DNA of 48,671 nucleotides from an uncultured Bacteroidota bacterium (GTDB taxonomy: Bacteria > Bacteroidota > Bacteroidia > Chitinophagales > Chitinophagaceae), in assembly GCA_946479615.1 (NCBI GenBank), contig CAMLGR010000015.1, positions 1 through 48,671 on the forward strand. The letters are read 5' to 3'. The position numbers were made by a program, and so were the translations under genes. Positions 27,541-34,856 of the stretch are shown piece by piece. The notes beneath the pieces were generated by a model, which saw nothing but the letters and a program-made list of their open reading frames with translations, was not told the DNA's origin and did no database searches. Every line of letters begins with the position of its first letter. Positions within the stretch are counted from its first letter, which is position 1.

Positions 27541-28788
27541 ATGAGTGACCGTATTCTTGAGAAATTGTCCATACTGGCCGATGCAGCAAAATATGATGTC
27601 AGCTGCGCCAGTAGCGGCAGTAACCGTAAAAATGAAAACAAAGGGTTGGGTAATGCCAGCATGGGTATTTGTCATGCCTATACGGAAGATGGCCGTTGTG
27701 TTTCATTACTGAAAATATTACTGACCAATCATTGCATCTATGATTGCGCCTATTGCGTCAGCCGTCGCAGCAACGATGTAAAAAGAGCTGCTTTTACGGT
27801 GCAGGAAGTCGTTGATCTGACGATCAATTTTTACCGCCGTAATTATATTGAAGGATTATTTCTTAGTTCAGGCATTTTCTCCAATGCCGATTTTACAATG
27901 GAACGATTGGTGCTCATCGCCAAAAAACTCCGCACAGAACATAAATTCAATGGATATATTCATTTGAAAACAATTCCGGGTGCCAGCGATGAATTATTGC
28001 AACAGGCCGGTTTGTATGCAGACAGGTTGAGCGTTAATATCGAAATGCCTACGAAACAAAGCCTGGCTTTACTTGCGCCCGATAAGAACCGGGATGATAT
28101 GATCACGCCGATGAAATACCTCAAAGGCGCCATCGAAAAGAACGAGGATGAGAAAAAGATATTTAAAAAAGTACCGCTGTTTGCACCGGCTGGTCAAAGT
28201 ACGCAAATGGTGATCGGCGCTACTCCCGAAACCGATCTGCAGATCTTATGGATTGCCAGCCAGTTTTATCAAAAGATGAAACTAAAACGGGTTTATTACT
28301 CGGGATATGTTCCTGTCAGTACCGATAACCGGTTGCCGGCTGTTGGAACACCCGTGCCTGTTATCAGGGAAAACCGTTTGTACCAGGCCGATTGGCTGAT
28401 GCGCTATTATGAATTCAAAGCGGAAGAAATTGTTACTCCTTACGAGCCGTTACTGGATATAGATATCGATCCCAAACTTAGCTGGGCGCTGCGGAATATG
28501 GACCTGTTCCCGCTTGATATTAATACAGCGGATTATCATTTGATGATAAGGGTGCCGGGGATCGGCATACAATCAGCTAAAAAGATCTTTTATGCCCGCA
28601 AATTCAATCGTCTTACCTGGGATCATTTGAAAAAGATCGGGATCGTTATCAATAAGGCCCGCTATTTCATCAGATGCAGTCATGATTCGATAAAGGAATG
28701 GCAGCCACAACAGATCAGGCAATTTATACTGGCAGAAGGCAACAGTAAATACAAACCGGATTTTTCACCTCAATTAAAAATGTTCTGA
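27541..28788 (+). CDS. TIGR03916-type radical SAM protein, putative DNA modification/repair
   Basis: A protein of 415 residues. LLTNHCIYDCAYCVSRRSND is the CxxxCxxC radical-SAM motif. The C-terminal part contains a helix-hairpin-helix (MIRVPGIGIQSAKKIFYARKF), a DNA-binding element. This architecture is that of TIGR03916, a family named for its linkage to uracil-DNA glycosylase-type proteins. The stop codon overlaps the ATG of the following TIGR03915-type gene, so translation is coupled. No UdgX gene is present here. The reaction is unknown. Confidence 0.9.
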   Translation: MSDRILEKLSILADAAKYDVSCASSGSNRKNENKGLGNASMGICHAYTEDGRCVSLLKILLTNHCIYDCAYCVSRRSNDVKRAAFTVQEVVDLTINFYRRNYIEGLFLSSGIFSNADFTMERLVLIAKKLRTEHKFNGYIHLKTIPGASDELLQQAGLYADRLSVNIEMPTKQSLALLAPDKNRDDMITPMKYLKGAIEKNEDEKKIFKKVPLFAPAGQSTQMVIGATPETDLQILWIASQFYQKMKLKRVYYSGYVPVSTDNRLPAVGTPVPVIRENRLYQADWLMRYYEFKAEEIVTPYEPLLDIDIDPKLSWALRNMDLFPLDINTADYHLMIRVPGIGIQSAKKIFYARKFNRLTWDHLKKIGIVINKARYFIRCSHDSIKEWQPQQIRQFILAEGNSKYKPDFSPQLKMF

Positions 28789-29555
28789 TGACTGTTGTAA
28801 TATATGATGGCAGTTATACAGGATTGTTGACTGCTGTATTCGAGGTGTATGAGTATAAATTCAGGGATGTTTCAATGACCAGCGATGAAACCGCCTACAG
28901 CCTTTTTGGTAACCGGCATACTGTATTTGCCGATGCTGTCAAAGCGAAACGGGTATTGGATAAACTGGAACAAAAACTGTCGGGCACTGCCATATCGCAA
29001 TTTTATAAAACATTTCTTTCTGCCTTGCCTGGTATTGAAAACACCTTGTTGCGGTATGTGCAGTATGTTTTGTCCTCTAAAAAACCAGTGGAGAATGATT
29101 ATAGTCATCCTGATGTATTGTTATTGCAACAAACCAGCCGCAAAGTGGATCGTGAAAAGCACCGGATGGAGGCATTTGTAAGATTTCAATTGACCAAAGA
29201 CAAACTTTTTTATTCTCTGATCCAACCTGATTTTAATGTGTTGCCGCTGATCGCCCGGCATTTTAAAGACCGGTATGCGGATCAGCGCTGGCTTATTTAC
29301 GATACAGTAAGAAAATACGGACTTTATTATGATCTCGGAACAGTGAGCGAAGTGCAGATGGAATTTTCGGCTGATATCAATAATAAAGGACAGATGGCTG
29401 TCATTCACGATGAAAAAGAAAATCTTTATCAAAAGTTATGGCAGCAATATTTCAGCAGTGTGAATATAAAAGCCCGGAAAAATATGAAACTGCATATCCA
29501 GCATATGCCCAGGCGTTACTGGAAAAATCTCATAGAAAAGAAAATGGATGGCTGA
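28788..29555 (+). CDS. TIGR03915 / DUF4130-type putative DNA metabolism protein
   Basis: A protein of 255 residues. The opening TVVIYDGSYTGLLTAVFEVYEYK and the segment RHFKDRYADQRWLIYDTVRKYGLYYDLG are characteristic of the TIGR03915 family, which is paired with TIGR03916 radical-SAM proteins across bacteria. Its start codon overlaps the stop of that partner. No catalytic motif can be named. It is the last gene of the cassette, followed by a hairpin at 29662-29686. Confidence 0.88.
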   Translation: MTVVIYDGSYTGLLTAVFEVYEYKFRDVSMTSDETAYSLFGNRHTVFADAVKAKRVLDKLEQKLSGTAISQFYKTFLSALPGIENTLLRYVQYVLSSKKPVENDYSHPDVLLLQQTSRKVDREKHRMEAFVRFQLTKDKLFYSLIQPDFNVLPLIARHFKDRYADQRWLIYDTVRKYGLYYDLGTVSEVQMEFSADINNKGQMAVIHDEKENLYQKLWQQYFSSVNIKARKNMKLHIQHMPRRYWKNLIEKKMDG

Positions 29556-29661
29556 TTTTATAAGTGGTTGCACATCGTCAACAATCTTAGTGCCGCTGCT
29601 CCCGCCGAGTGAAACCTGACCGGAATAGAACAGGTATTTATCGAAAAGTAATAATAGCTGA

Positions 29662-29692
29662 GGAAAATATTGTTCAATATTTTTCCTTTATC
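29662..29692 (+). terminator. hairpin terminator candidate after the repair operon
   Basis: GGAAAATATT pairs with AATATTTTTCC (one bulge) around a 4-nt loop, followed by TTTATCCCTTTTTG. It lies about 105 nt after the TIGR03915-type stop codon. Confidence 0.45.
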
Positions 29693-29814
29693 CCTTTTTG
29701 TTTAATGTTTTTACTGGCATCGGTATACACCATAATACAAATGGAATGGTATGAATTATGCTGTATATGCACTGAATTTGTCAAATGGCCAATTTGTTTA
29801 TTAAGATAACTATC

Positions 29815-29967
29815 ATGGCAATAGGAAAGAAAGCAGCCCCTAAAAAGAAAGCTGTAAAAAAAGGAACGAGATTGAAGAATAAGCTGGGCGTAAAAAACTC
29901 CTTGGTAAATAATATCAATGCCCGAAAAAGAAAGGCATTTCAAGGTCAAAGAAAAAATCCAAAATAA
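29815..29967 (+). CDS. small Lys-rich basic protein, apparently frameshifted
   Basis: 50 residues from the ATG at 29815: MAIGKKAAPKKKAVKKGTRL then KNKLGVKNSLVNNINARKRK, then AFQGQRKNPK and a stop. A -1 shift near the A-run at about 29922-29935 would instead continue GISRSKKKSKIKRKNYDKMGKGWSKKK and end at 30017; that tail fits the ends of small basic proteins of Bacteroidota better. So the native product is probably about 66 residues, and the frame is broken by mutation, by a sequencing slip, or by programmed slippage. Such proteins may bind nucleic acid by charge; the role is unknown. Confidence 0.6.
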   Translation: MAIGKKAAPKKKAVKKGTRLKNKLGVKNSLVNNINARKRKAFQGQRKNPK

Positions 29968-30049
29968 AAAGGAAAAACTATGATAAAATGGGAAAAGGCT
30001 GGAGCAAAAAGAAATGAATAACATACATCTGTTGGTTCTTGTTGTTGAT

Positions 30050-30075
30050 ACCGCCCCCTTTGGGACGGTTTTTTT
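30050..30075 (+). terminator. rho-independent terminator
   Basis: ACCGCCCC and GGGACGGT pair with one mismatch around CTTT, followed by seven T. It lies 33 nt after the extended end of the small basic gene and ends that unit before the RtcB island. Confidence 0.75.
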
Positions 30076-30201
30076 ATGTGTTTAACACCGTAATCGGATG
30101 TTTTTTTCTATTGAGAAATTGTTTTTTTCACTTGGATTGCAGCAACTGATCCATCTACATTTATCCTGGCATTATTGATTCAATCACCAAATCTTATTTC
30201 T

Positions 30202-31038
30202 ATGTCAGAAAAAGTAAATCAACAAAATGAAGAGGAACGCTTGCGGGCAGAAAACGATTTCATAAAAATGAAACTCATGCTGGAAAGAGAAGCCAGTTTC
30301 GGTTCCGGGGGTGAGCTGCCAATACCTCCTGAACTGGAAAACATTTTCCTTAAAAATATAGTGGAATTTGAAAAGCAGTTCGAGACCAGGAAAAAAATTA
30401 AAGTATTCGATAAAATGGGTCAGCCTGCACAATTTGTACCATCAAGCGAGATACCCGATGATTCCATCGATGCTGCCTGGAAACAGTTAAAGGAATTTAT
30501 GAGAAAACATGGAGTAGGATTAACCGCCTGCAGCCCCAAAGTGACCAGCCGGGAACTATACCGGTTTGCCACGGAAGAGCTTTTTAAATATGAGATGGAT
30601 GATATCAATGTTCAGGGTGTTATAAATGAATTTATCTACGATGAATTTTACCCTGATCCTGTTTATGATAATACACGTCATGCGATACAGGATTGCATGG
30701 AAGAGATCTTTGATACAGAGCCTATCGAATTTTTTTATTGCTTTAACAGGGATAACCTTCGATTGAATCAGTACGAATCTCTTTCCATCGAAGAATTCAA
30801 GGAAAAGGTAAATGCTTTTAAAAAAGAATACCAGGAATTGAATATCAAGGATATCACAAGTACAAGATGTATGCTGGAAGGCGATAATTGTTTTGTGGAG
30901 GGAGAATATATTGTAAAGGCATTATCGGGAATGGGTAAGCAGTTCCTGGCCGGTAACTGGGAGGTGGAATTTGTTTTTAACAAGGACTATACCTGCTGGG
31001 ATATTGCCGGTGTGAAAATTGAAGGTGTGCAGTTTTAA
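30202..31038 (+). CDS. hypothetical protein, first gene of the RtcB island
   Basis: 278 residues from ATG 30202 (MSEKVNQQ); an upstream ATG at 30175 is less likely. The N-terminus is charged and helical (EEERLRAENDFIKMKLMLERE). The middle has FMRKHGVGLTACSPKVTSRELYRF. The last 100 residues alternate strand-like segments (CMLEGDNCFVEGEYIVKALSGMGKQFLAGNWEVEFVF) like an NTF2/SnoaL-type fold, but I recognise no named family. It is followed not by a gene but by a kilobase of structured non-coding sequence leading to the AAA ATPase, slipin and rtcB genes. It may belong to the same RNA-repair system. Confidence 0.75.
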   Translation: MSEKVNQQNEEERLRAENDFIKMKLMLEREASFGSGGELPIPPELENIFLKNIVEFEKQFETRKKIKVFDKMGQPAQFVPSSEIPDDSIDAAWKQLKEFMRKHGVGLTACSPKVTSRELYRFATEELFKYEMDDINVQGVINEFIYDEFYPDPVYDNTRHAIQDCMEEIFDTEPIEFFYCFNRDNLRLNQYESLSIEEFKEKVNAFKKEYQELNIKDITSTRCMLEGDNCFVEGEYIVKALSGMGKQFLAGNWEVEFVFNKDYTCWDIAGVKIEGVQF

Positions 31039-31141
31039 TGGCTATTATTGCAGCGAAATTTCAGCGCAAAAAGAAACCTGGAATTTTTTTTAAAAAAATC
31101 CGAACAAAAATTTGGCAACAACAAAAAAATAATCAAATCTT

Positions 31142-31308
31142 TGCAACGCAAAACAAAAATATGTTACGCAAACAACTACATATCGAATCAGTGAATTGGT
31201 GCAGCCCGGAAAAGGGTTTGGCAATTTGCGGAACACGTAAAACAATTGAATAAAGAGAACAACAGATTCAATGAAATACAGGCCCCGCAAGCAATTGCGG
31301 GGTTTTTT
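31142..31308 (+). ncRNA. candidate structured RNA A ending in a terminator
   Basis: Three hairpins in a row then a terminator: ATATGT/ACATAT (31159/31178), AATTG with inner AGCCC/GGGTT to CAATT (31194-31226), TTGAAT/ATTCAA (31246/31266), terminator 31283-31308. The 71-residue ORF across it has no protein character. It could be the 3' leader of the upstream transcript or a separate small RNA. Start is a guess. Confidence 0.4.
31283..31308 (+). terminator. rho-independent terminator
   Basis: CCCCGCAA, loop GCAA, TTGCGGGG, then six T: a perfect 8-bp stem. It lies 245 nt after the stop of the hypothetical gene, so either that transcript has a long 3' end or a small RNA ends here. Confidence 0.9.
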
Positions 31309-31334
31309 ATTTGAATTATTATGCAAAGAAGGTT

Positions 31335-31587
31335 ACGATAGCATCTAAATAAAAAACAGCAGTGCTGAAGCAAACACAACATACACGATTTAGAACAGCC
31401 GGCAGGTTACTGTGTAATGAGCTACTATCATTACGCGACAGCTACCCGTGTGTTGAGTTGATAATAGATGCGGTGTTCCTGAACAAAGTCATTGATTGGA
31501 TTTATAAACGACCAGGTTATAATCATACATAGCGGTATTGCATACACGCATGTCTGAAAGCCCGGTCATTACGACCGGGCTTTTTTA
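31335..31587 (+). ncRNA. candidate structured RNA B with nested helices
   Basis: Helices nest in order. P1 is GCATCTA (31341) with TAGATGC (31465). Inside it, CAGCAGTGCTG forms a small hairpin at 31357. P2 is CAACATACACG (31377) with CGTGTGTTG (31447), nine pairs with a two-base bulge. P3 is GGTTACTGTGTAATGA (31405) with TCATTAC, bulged GCG, ACAG, TACC (to 31446). P2 and P3 are adjacent on the 3' side. The unit lies between two strong terminators and has no credible ORF. This is the pattern of an independent non-coding RNA. No known family is recognised. Confidence 0.55.
31558..31587 (+). terminator. rho-independent terminator
   Basis: AAGCCCGGTC, loop ATTAC, GACCGGGCTT followed by a T-run and ATT. 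Perfect 10-bp stem. It would end candidate RNA B. Confidence 0.92.
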
Positions 31588-31809
31588 TTGCCCGGCAAAC
31601 AGAAACTGGTTAATTAAAAAATGAAAGTAAAGAACAGGAAGGTATGTGATGAAATTTTTACTCGTAGTACTCGCGATCCACTTTGCTGCAGAAGTGATCG
31701 GCAGGAGAAAAAATACTGCAGGCAATGAAACCGGTACAACAAATGGCAACATTCGTCACCCGGCAGAGCACAACCTGCGTTAAGGAACAGATGCAGAAAG
31801 GAGGGAATC
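31588..31809 (+). other. non-coding stretch with no recognised feature
   Basis: Between the RNA B terminator and the next hairpin. Short open frames exist but none has a convincing start or a protein-like sequence. It might hold a promoter for the tRNA-like RNA; no clear one was seen. Confidence 0.4.
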
Positions 31810-31844
31810 AAGTGAATCCCGGGAGATGCACCGGGATCACTTTT
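31810..31844 (+). terminator. strong hairpin followed by TTTT
   Basis: AAGTGAATCCCGG pairs with CCGGGATCACTT (one bulged A) around an 8-nt loop, with TTTT at the 3' side. It is a probable terminator or processing stem lying 9 nt before the tRNA-like cloverleaf. Confidence 0.65.
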
Positions 31845-31852
31845 CCTGAACA

Positions 31853-31926
31853 TATAGGAGTATTCCGATTGGCCGGATCCTTCATCTGGAATGAAGAGGC
31901 TGCAGGTTCGAATCCTGTCTCCTATA
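31853..31926 (+). ncRNA. tRNA-like cloverleaf RNA in the RtcB island
   Basis: A full cloverleaf can be drawn. Acceptor: ATAGGAG (31854) with CTCCTAT (31919), perfect 7 bp plus a flanking T-A. D arm: TCCG/CGGA with GG in the loop. Anticodon arm: CTTCA/TGAAG, perfect, loop TCTGGAA. Variable region of 5 nt. T arm: GCAGG, TTCGAAT, CCTGT. Oddities: the base before the anticodon position is C instead of the near-universal U33, the D arm is displaced by one base, and no CCA is encoded. The anticodon position reads TGG (Pro) if taken literally. It is either a decayed tRNA gene or a tRNA mimic. The location beside a tRNA-repair ligase favours a functional mimic (inference). Confidence 0.65.
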
Positions 31927-32079
31927 CTTTAGAAGTTGGCAGTGGTTGGCAATCAATCATCTTCCAGCGGCTGACAGGTAAGAATAATAATTAAAAATGA
32001 AATTATGCTGATCCTTGTATTGAAGTAGAACGAGGTTTTGAAGTAAATCAAAAATCTTTTTACTATAAATAAAATTAAA

Positions 32080-33156
32080 ATGGAAAATTTTTACAACCAG
32101 AAAATATTAAATACAAATAATGTATTTAATGATGATTTCCTGGATTCAAAAATACTGTACCTATATTGCTTTAACACATTGCCGAGTATAAATTATATTA
32201 ACCAGGTAAATGGGGAAAAAGCATTCGGAGTATTCAAAGAAAAGTTTGCTGATCTTATCAGTCATATGCACTATACGAAATGGTATAAGAAAGAGGCTAA
32301 AAAATACCAGTTCGATAAGACGATCGTCATTTTAAAGAACAGGTTCGTCCTTGAATTCGATGATTCTTATTGTGAAATATTTCATGATTCTGCTGATACT
32401 GATTTTTTGAACGAAGTAACATCGGTCATAAGCAGGTTCAGGTCAAGACAACGAAGAGAGCCGTTGGAGATCAACCTGATCGTAAATGATCACGGTAGAC
32501 ATTCGCTGAGATCGATGGAAATAAAACGTACGAAGCTGGACCTTGATCTTTTTTACGAAGATGATTTTAAACCGGTAGACCAGATGGTACAACAGCGATT
32601 AGGAAAGGAAAAGGATAAAGGCATTGTATTGTTACATGGATTGCCAGGTACAGGAAAAACAACTTACCTGCGTTACCTGGTTGGGAAAATAAAGAAGCGT
32701 GTGTTGTTTTTATCTCCCTCGGTAGCCGGCAATTTGATGAATCCTGACTTTATCGAACTATTGATTAGCAATCCGAATACAGTATTGATCATAGAAGATG
32801 CGGAAAATGTGATCATGGACAGGAAATATAATAGCGGATCATCGGTGTCTGGGTTACTGAATATTTCGGATGGGCTGCTGGCTGACTTTCTGAATGTACA
32901 ATTGATCTGCACATTCAACAGTTCGCTTACTATGATCGATAGCGCCCTGATGCGGAAAGGCCGGTTAATCGCGAAGTATGAGTTTGGAAAGCTCGGTATT
33001 GAGAAATCACAGCGGTTGAGTAATCATTTAGGATTTGCCGAAACAATTACAAAACCGATGACGATTGCTGAGATCACCAATCCCGGCCAGCCTGATCAGC
33101 CGTCAGAAAAAGTGCAGGTAATAGGATTTCAAAGACAAGGCGATCTGTTAAACTAA
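32080..33156 (+). CDS. BCS1-like AAA ATPase of the RtcB island
   Basis: A protein of 358 residues. Walker A is LLHGLPGTGKTTYLRYL, Walker B is TVLIIEDAENVIM, followed by a sensor Asn (ICTFNSS) and MRKGRLIAKYEF with arginines typical of the second region. GLLNISDGLLADF matches the BCS1/AAA pattern. The N-terminal 170 residues are a distinct beta-rich region with no recognised family. AAA ATPases of this type occur with slipin/Band-7 and RtcB genes in bacterial RNA-repair operons. Role unknown; remodelling of a membrane-associated or RNA-bound complex is plausible. Confidence 0.9.
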   Translation: MENFYNQKILNTNNVFNDDFLDSKILYLYCFNTLPSINYINQVNGEKAFGVFKEKFADLISHMHYTKWYKKEAKKYQFDKTIVILKNRFVLEFDDSYCEIFHDSADTDFLNEVTSVISRFRSRQRREPLEINLIVNDHGRHSLRSMEIKRTKLDLDLFYEDDFKPVDQMVQQRLGKEKDKGIVLLHGLPGTGKTTYLRYLVGKIKKRVLFLSPSVAGNLMNPDFIELLISNPNTVLIIEDAENVIMDRKYNSGSSVSGLLNISDGLLADFLNVQLICTFNSSLTMIDSALMRKGRLIAKYEFGKLGIEKSQRLSNHLGFAETITKPMTIAEITNPGQPDQPSEKVQVIGFQRQGDLLN

Positions 33157-33171
33157 AGTTCTTTACATAGC

Positions 33172-33430
33172 GACCGGTGGAAACCGGTCCTGCAAAAGCT
33201 TGCTTAACAGCAAGACGGGAACCTGTATATCGGCAGTAAATCGAATCAGTGTTTAAAAAGCACGATAGTGCAGATGTAGTAACATCCTGTATGCTGTTAC
33301 CCGGTTGTGCAGTTCCCCACCACTCAAAATGTGGGTTCAAGTCCCACTCCTGGCTTATCCCGGGATGGCGGAATGGTAGACGCTCAGGTCATGGGAACCT
33401 GTGTTCTTAAAGAAGTACATCGCTTCTTAA
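33172..33430 (+). ncRNA. structured RNA with a circularly permuted tRNA-Leu-like domain
   Basis: After the ATPase stop come perfect hairpins: GACCGGT-GGAA-ACCGGTC (33172), CTTGCT/AGCAAG (33199), GCAC/GTGC and GATGT/ACATC. Then a tRNA-like unit in permuted order: T arm GTGGG-TTCAAGT-CCCAC (33331-33347), acceptor 3' strand TCCTGG (33348), a 6-nt loop, acceptor 5' strand CCGGGA (33360), TG, D arm GCG-GAATGGTAGA-CGC (33368-33383), anticodon arm CAGGT-CATGGGA-ACCTG (33385-33401), and a long variable-type hairpin AAGAAG/CTTCTT. D arm, T arm and long variable arm are of tRNA-Leu type. No T arm follows downstream. The acceptor is thus closed by a loop. Boundaries are approximate. Confidence 0.6.
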
Positions 33431-33708
33431 AAAATGATGATCCTGTAAAGCTGGCTTACCGGCTGGCGGTTACTATCTTCTTTACCGGGGATATACATCG
33501 CAGTCTGGTTGACACCTGTAGAACGTAACGGCCCGTTTGAAGAATTGTTTCACTTCGTCTTTACCTGTTTGCCTTTCTGGTATGATGGGTACTGATGAAC
33601 TGGTCCAAAAGGCAACCGGAATTATTTTCTCCGTGGATGCCGATGGCTGGTAAGCGGGGCTTTATTATTAATAACCAAAATACTTCCTGCGGGAAGGAAG
33701 GAGGGTTT
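33431..33708 (+). other. non-coding leader of the slipin gene
   Basis: Between the tRNA-like RNA and the slipin ATG. It contains local pairing possibilities (GCTGGC words, ACCGGGG) but no terminator, no clear promoter and no credible ORF. The frame open from 33595 into the slipin gene lacks protein character before 33709. Confidence 0.4.
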
Positions 33709-34806
33709 ATGAAAAAAATAAAAATCAATGAATACCAGGTCGGATTGGTATTTAAAAACAAAGTGTACCAGGGTATGCTGATGACCGGTACTTACTGGTT
33801 CTGGAAGAATGAAATTATTTATGTTTACGACATGACCCGGCAGTTTGAAGCGCCGATAGAACTGAACATTCTTTTGAAGGATAATTTACTGGCAGATGTA
33901 TTGCAAGTGGTAGAGGTAAAGGATAATGAAATCGTTCTTCATTACGAGAATAACCTGTTGAAGCAGGTATTGACTGCAGGTCGCTATACTTTCTGGAAAA
34001 GTGTGGTGAAGCATGAGTTTGTATACGCAGATACCAGCTATATCGAGATCGAAGGACTGCCAAGAAACATTTTGCAAAACCGGTTGATCGCTCCTTATGT
34101 GCGGAGTTATACTGTGGACAGCTTTGAAAAAGCCTTGCTGTTTGTAGATGGTAAATATGTTCGCATTTTGCAAAGTGGTGTTTACTACTGGTGGAAAAAC
34201 AGTACAACGATCCATATAGGTAAGATCGATACCCGGCAACAACAACTGGAGATCAACGGCCAGGAGATACTGACCAAAGACAAAGCGGCCCTGCGGATCA
34301 ATGCATGGGCGCAATACAAAGTGGTGGATATAGAAAAAGCATTGCTGTTGAATAAGGAATATGATAAACAATTGTATGTTGCTTTTCAGCTGGCCTTGCG
34401 GGAATATATCGCGGGTTATGGATTTGATGAATTGCTGGATAAAAAAGAGGCGGTGGCTCCATTTATTCTGCAGAATGTAAAAGAAAAAGCAGCAGGGTTG
34501 GGTATTGAAGTCAATGGTTTTGGTATCCGGGACATCATCCTGCCAGGTGATGTTAAAGAGATCATGAACCAGGTGTTGATCGCGGAGAAAAAAGCACAGG
34601 CAAATACTATTATGCGGCGGGAAGAAACCGCCAGCACCCGTAGCTTGCTGAACACTGCAAAACTGATGGAAGAAAACGCGATGCTGTGGAAGCTGAAAGA
34701 GATGGAATACGTGGAAAAGATCGCGGAGAAAATCAGTACTATCAGTGTTAACGGAAATGGAATGTTGATCGAGCAATTGAAACAGATCTTCATTCCGGAC
34801 AAATAA
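33709..34806 (+). CDS. slipin (SPFH/Band-7 family) of the RtcB island
   Basis: 365 residues from ATG 33709, preceded by GGAAGGAGGG, a strong ribosome site; an earlier in-frame ATG at 33595 lies in leader sequence. The N-terminal 150 residues are repeated beta units (QVGLVFKNKVYQGMLMTGTYWFWK, then LLFVDGKYVRILQSGVYYWWK). The Band-7 domain follows (DKAALRINAWAQYKVVDIEKALL ... LGIEVNGFGIRDIILPGDVKEIMNQV), then a helical tail (AEKKAQANTIMRREETASTRSLL). No transmembrane hairpin is evident. Slipins with RtcB are a known association in bacterial RNA repair; they may assemble a scaffold for the ligase and ATPase. Confidence 0.9.
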   Translation: MKKIKINEYQVGLVFKNKVYQGMLMTGTYWFWKNEIIYVYDMTRQFEAPIELNILLKDNLLADVLQVVEVKDNEIVLHYENNLLKQVLTAGRYTFWKSVVKHEFVYADTSYIEIEGLPRNILQNRLIAPYVRSYTVDSFEKALLFVDGKYVRILQSGVYYWWKNSTTIHIGKIDTRQQQLEINGQEILTKDKAALRINAWAQYKVVDIEKALLLNKEYDKQLYVAFQLALREYIAGYGFDELLDKKEAVAPFILQNVKEKAAGLGIEVNGFGIRDIILPGDVKEIMNQVLIAEKKAQANTIMRREETASTRSLLNTAKLMEENAMLWKLKEMEYVEKIAEKISTISVNGNGMLIEQLKQIFIPDK

Positions 34807-34810
34807 CACT

Positions 34811-34845
34811 AAGACAGATCATACAAGCTGTATGATCTGTCTTTT
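34811..34845 (+). terminator. 15-bp perfect hairpin between slipin and rtcB
   Basis: AAGACAGATCATACA, loop AGC, TGTATGATCTGTCTT, then TT. The rtcB ATG is only 13 nt later. It looks like an intrinsic terminator or attenuator inside the operon, allowing separate control of rtcB; an RNase III site is an alternative. Confidence 0.75.
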
Positions 34846-34856
34846 AAAAGAATTAT

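Noticed and set aside
31038..31253. 71-residue ORF overlapping the stop of the hypothetical gene
   Set aside because: Lys/Gln/Asn-rich with no domain, and covered by hairpins that lead to a terminator; a structured RNA explains the sequence better.
33361..33430. Ordinary intact tRNA-Leu gene
   Set aside because: The T arm and acceptor 3' strand are missing downstream and instead lie upstream; the anticodon loop CATGGGA lacks U33 and a Leu anticodon.
33307..33528. 73-residue ORF across the tRNA-like domain
   Set aside because: The same bases form T, acceptor, D and anticodon arms; the peptide has no protein character.
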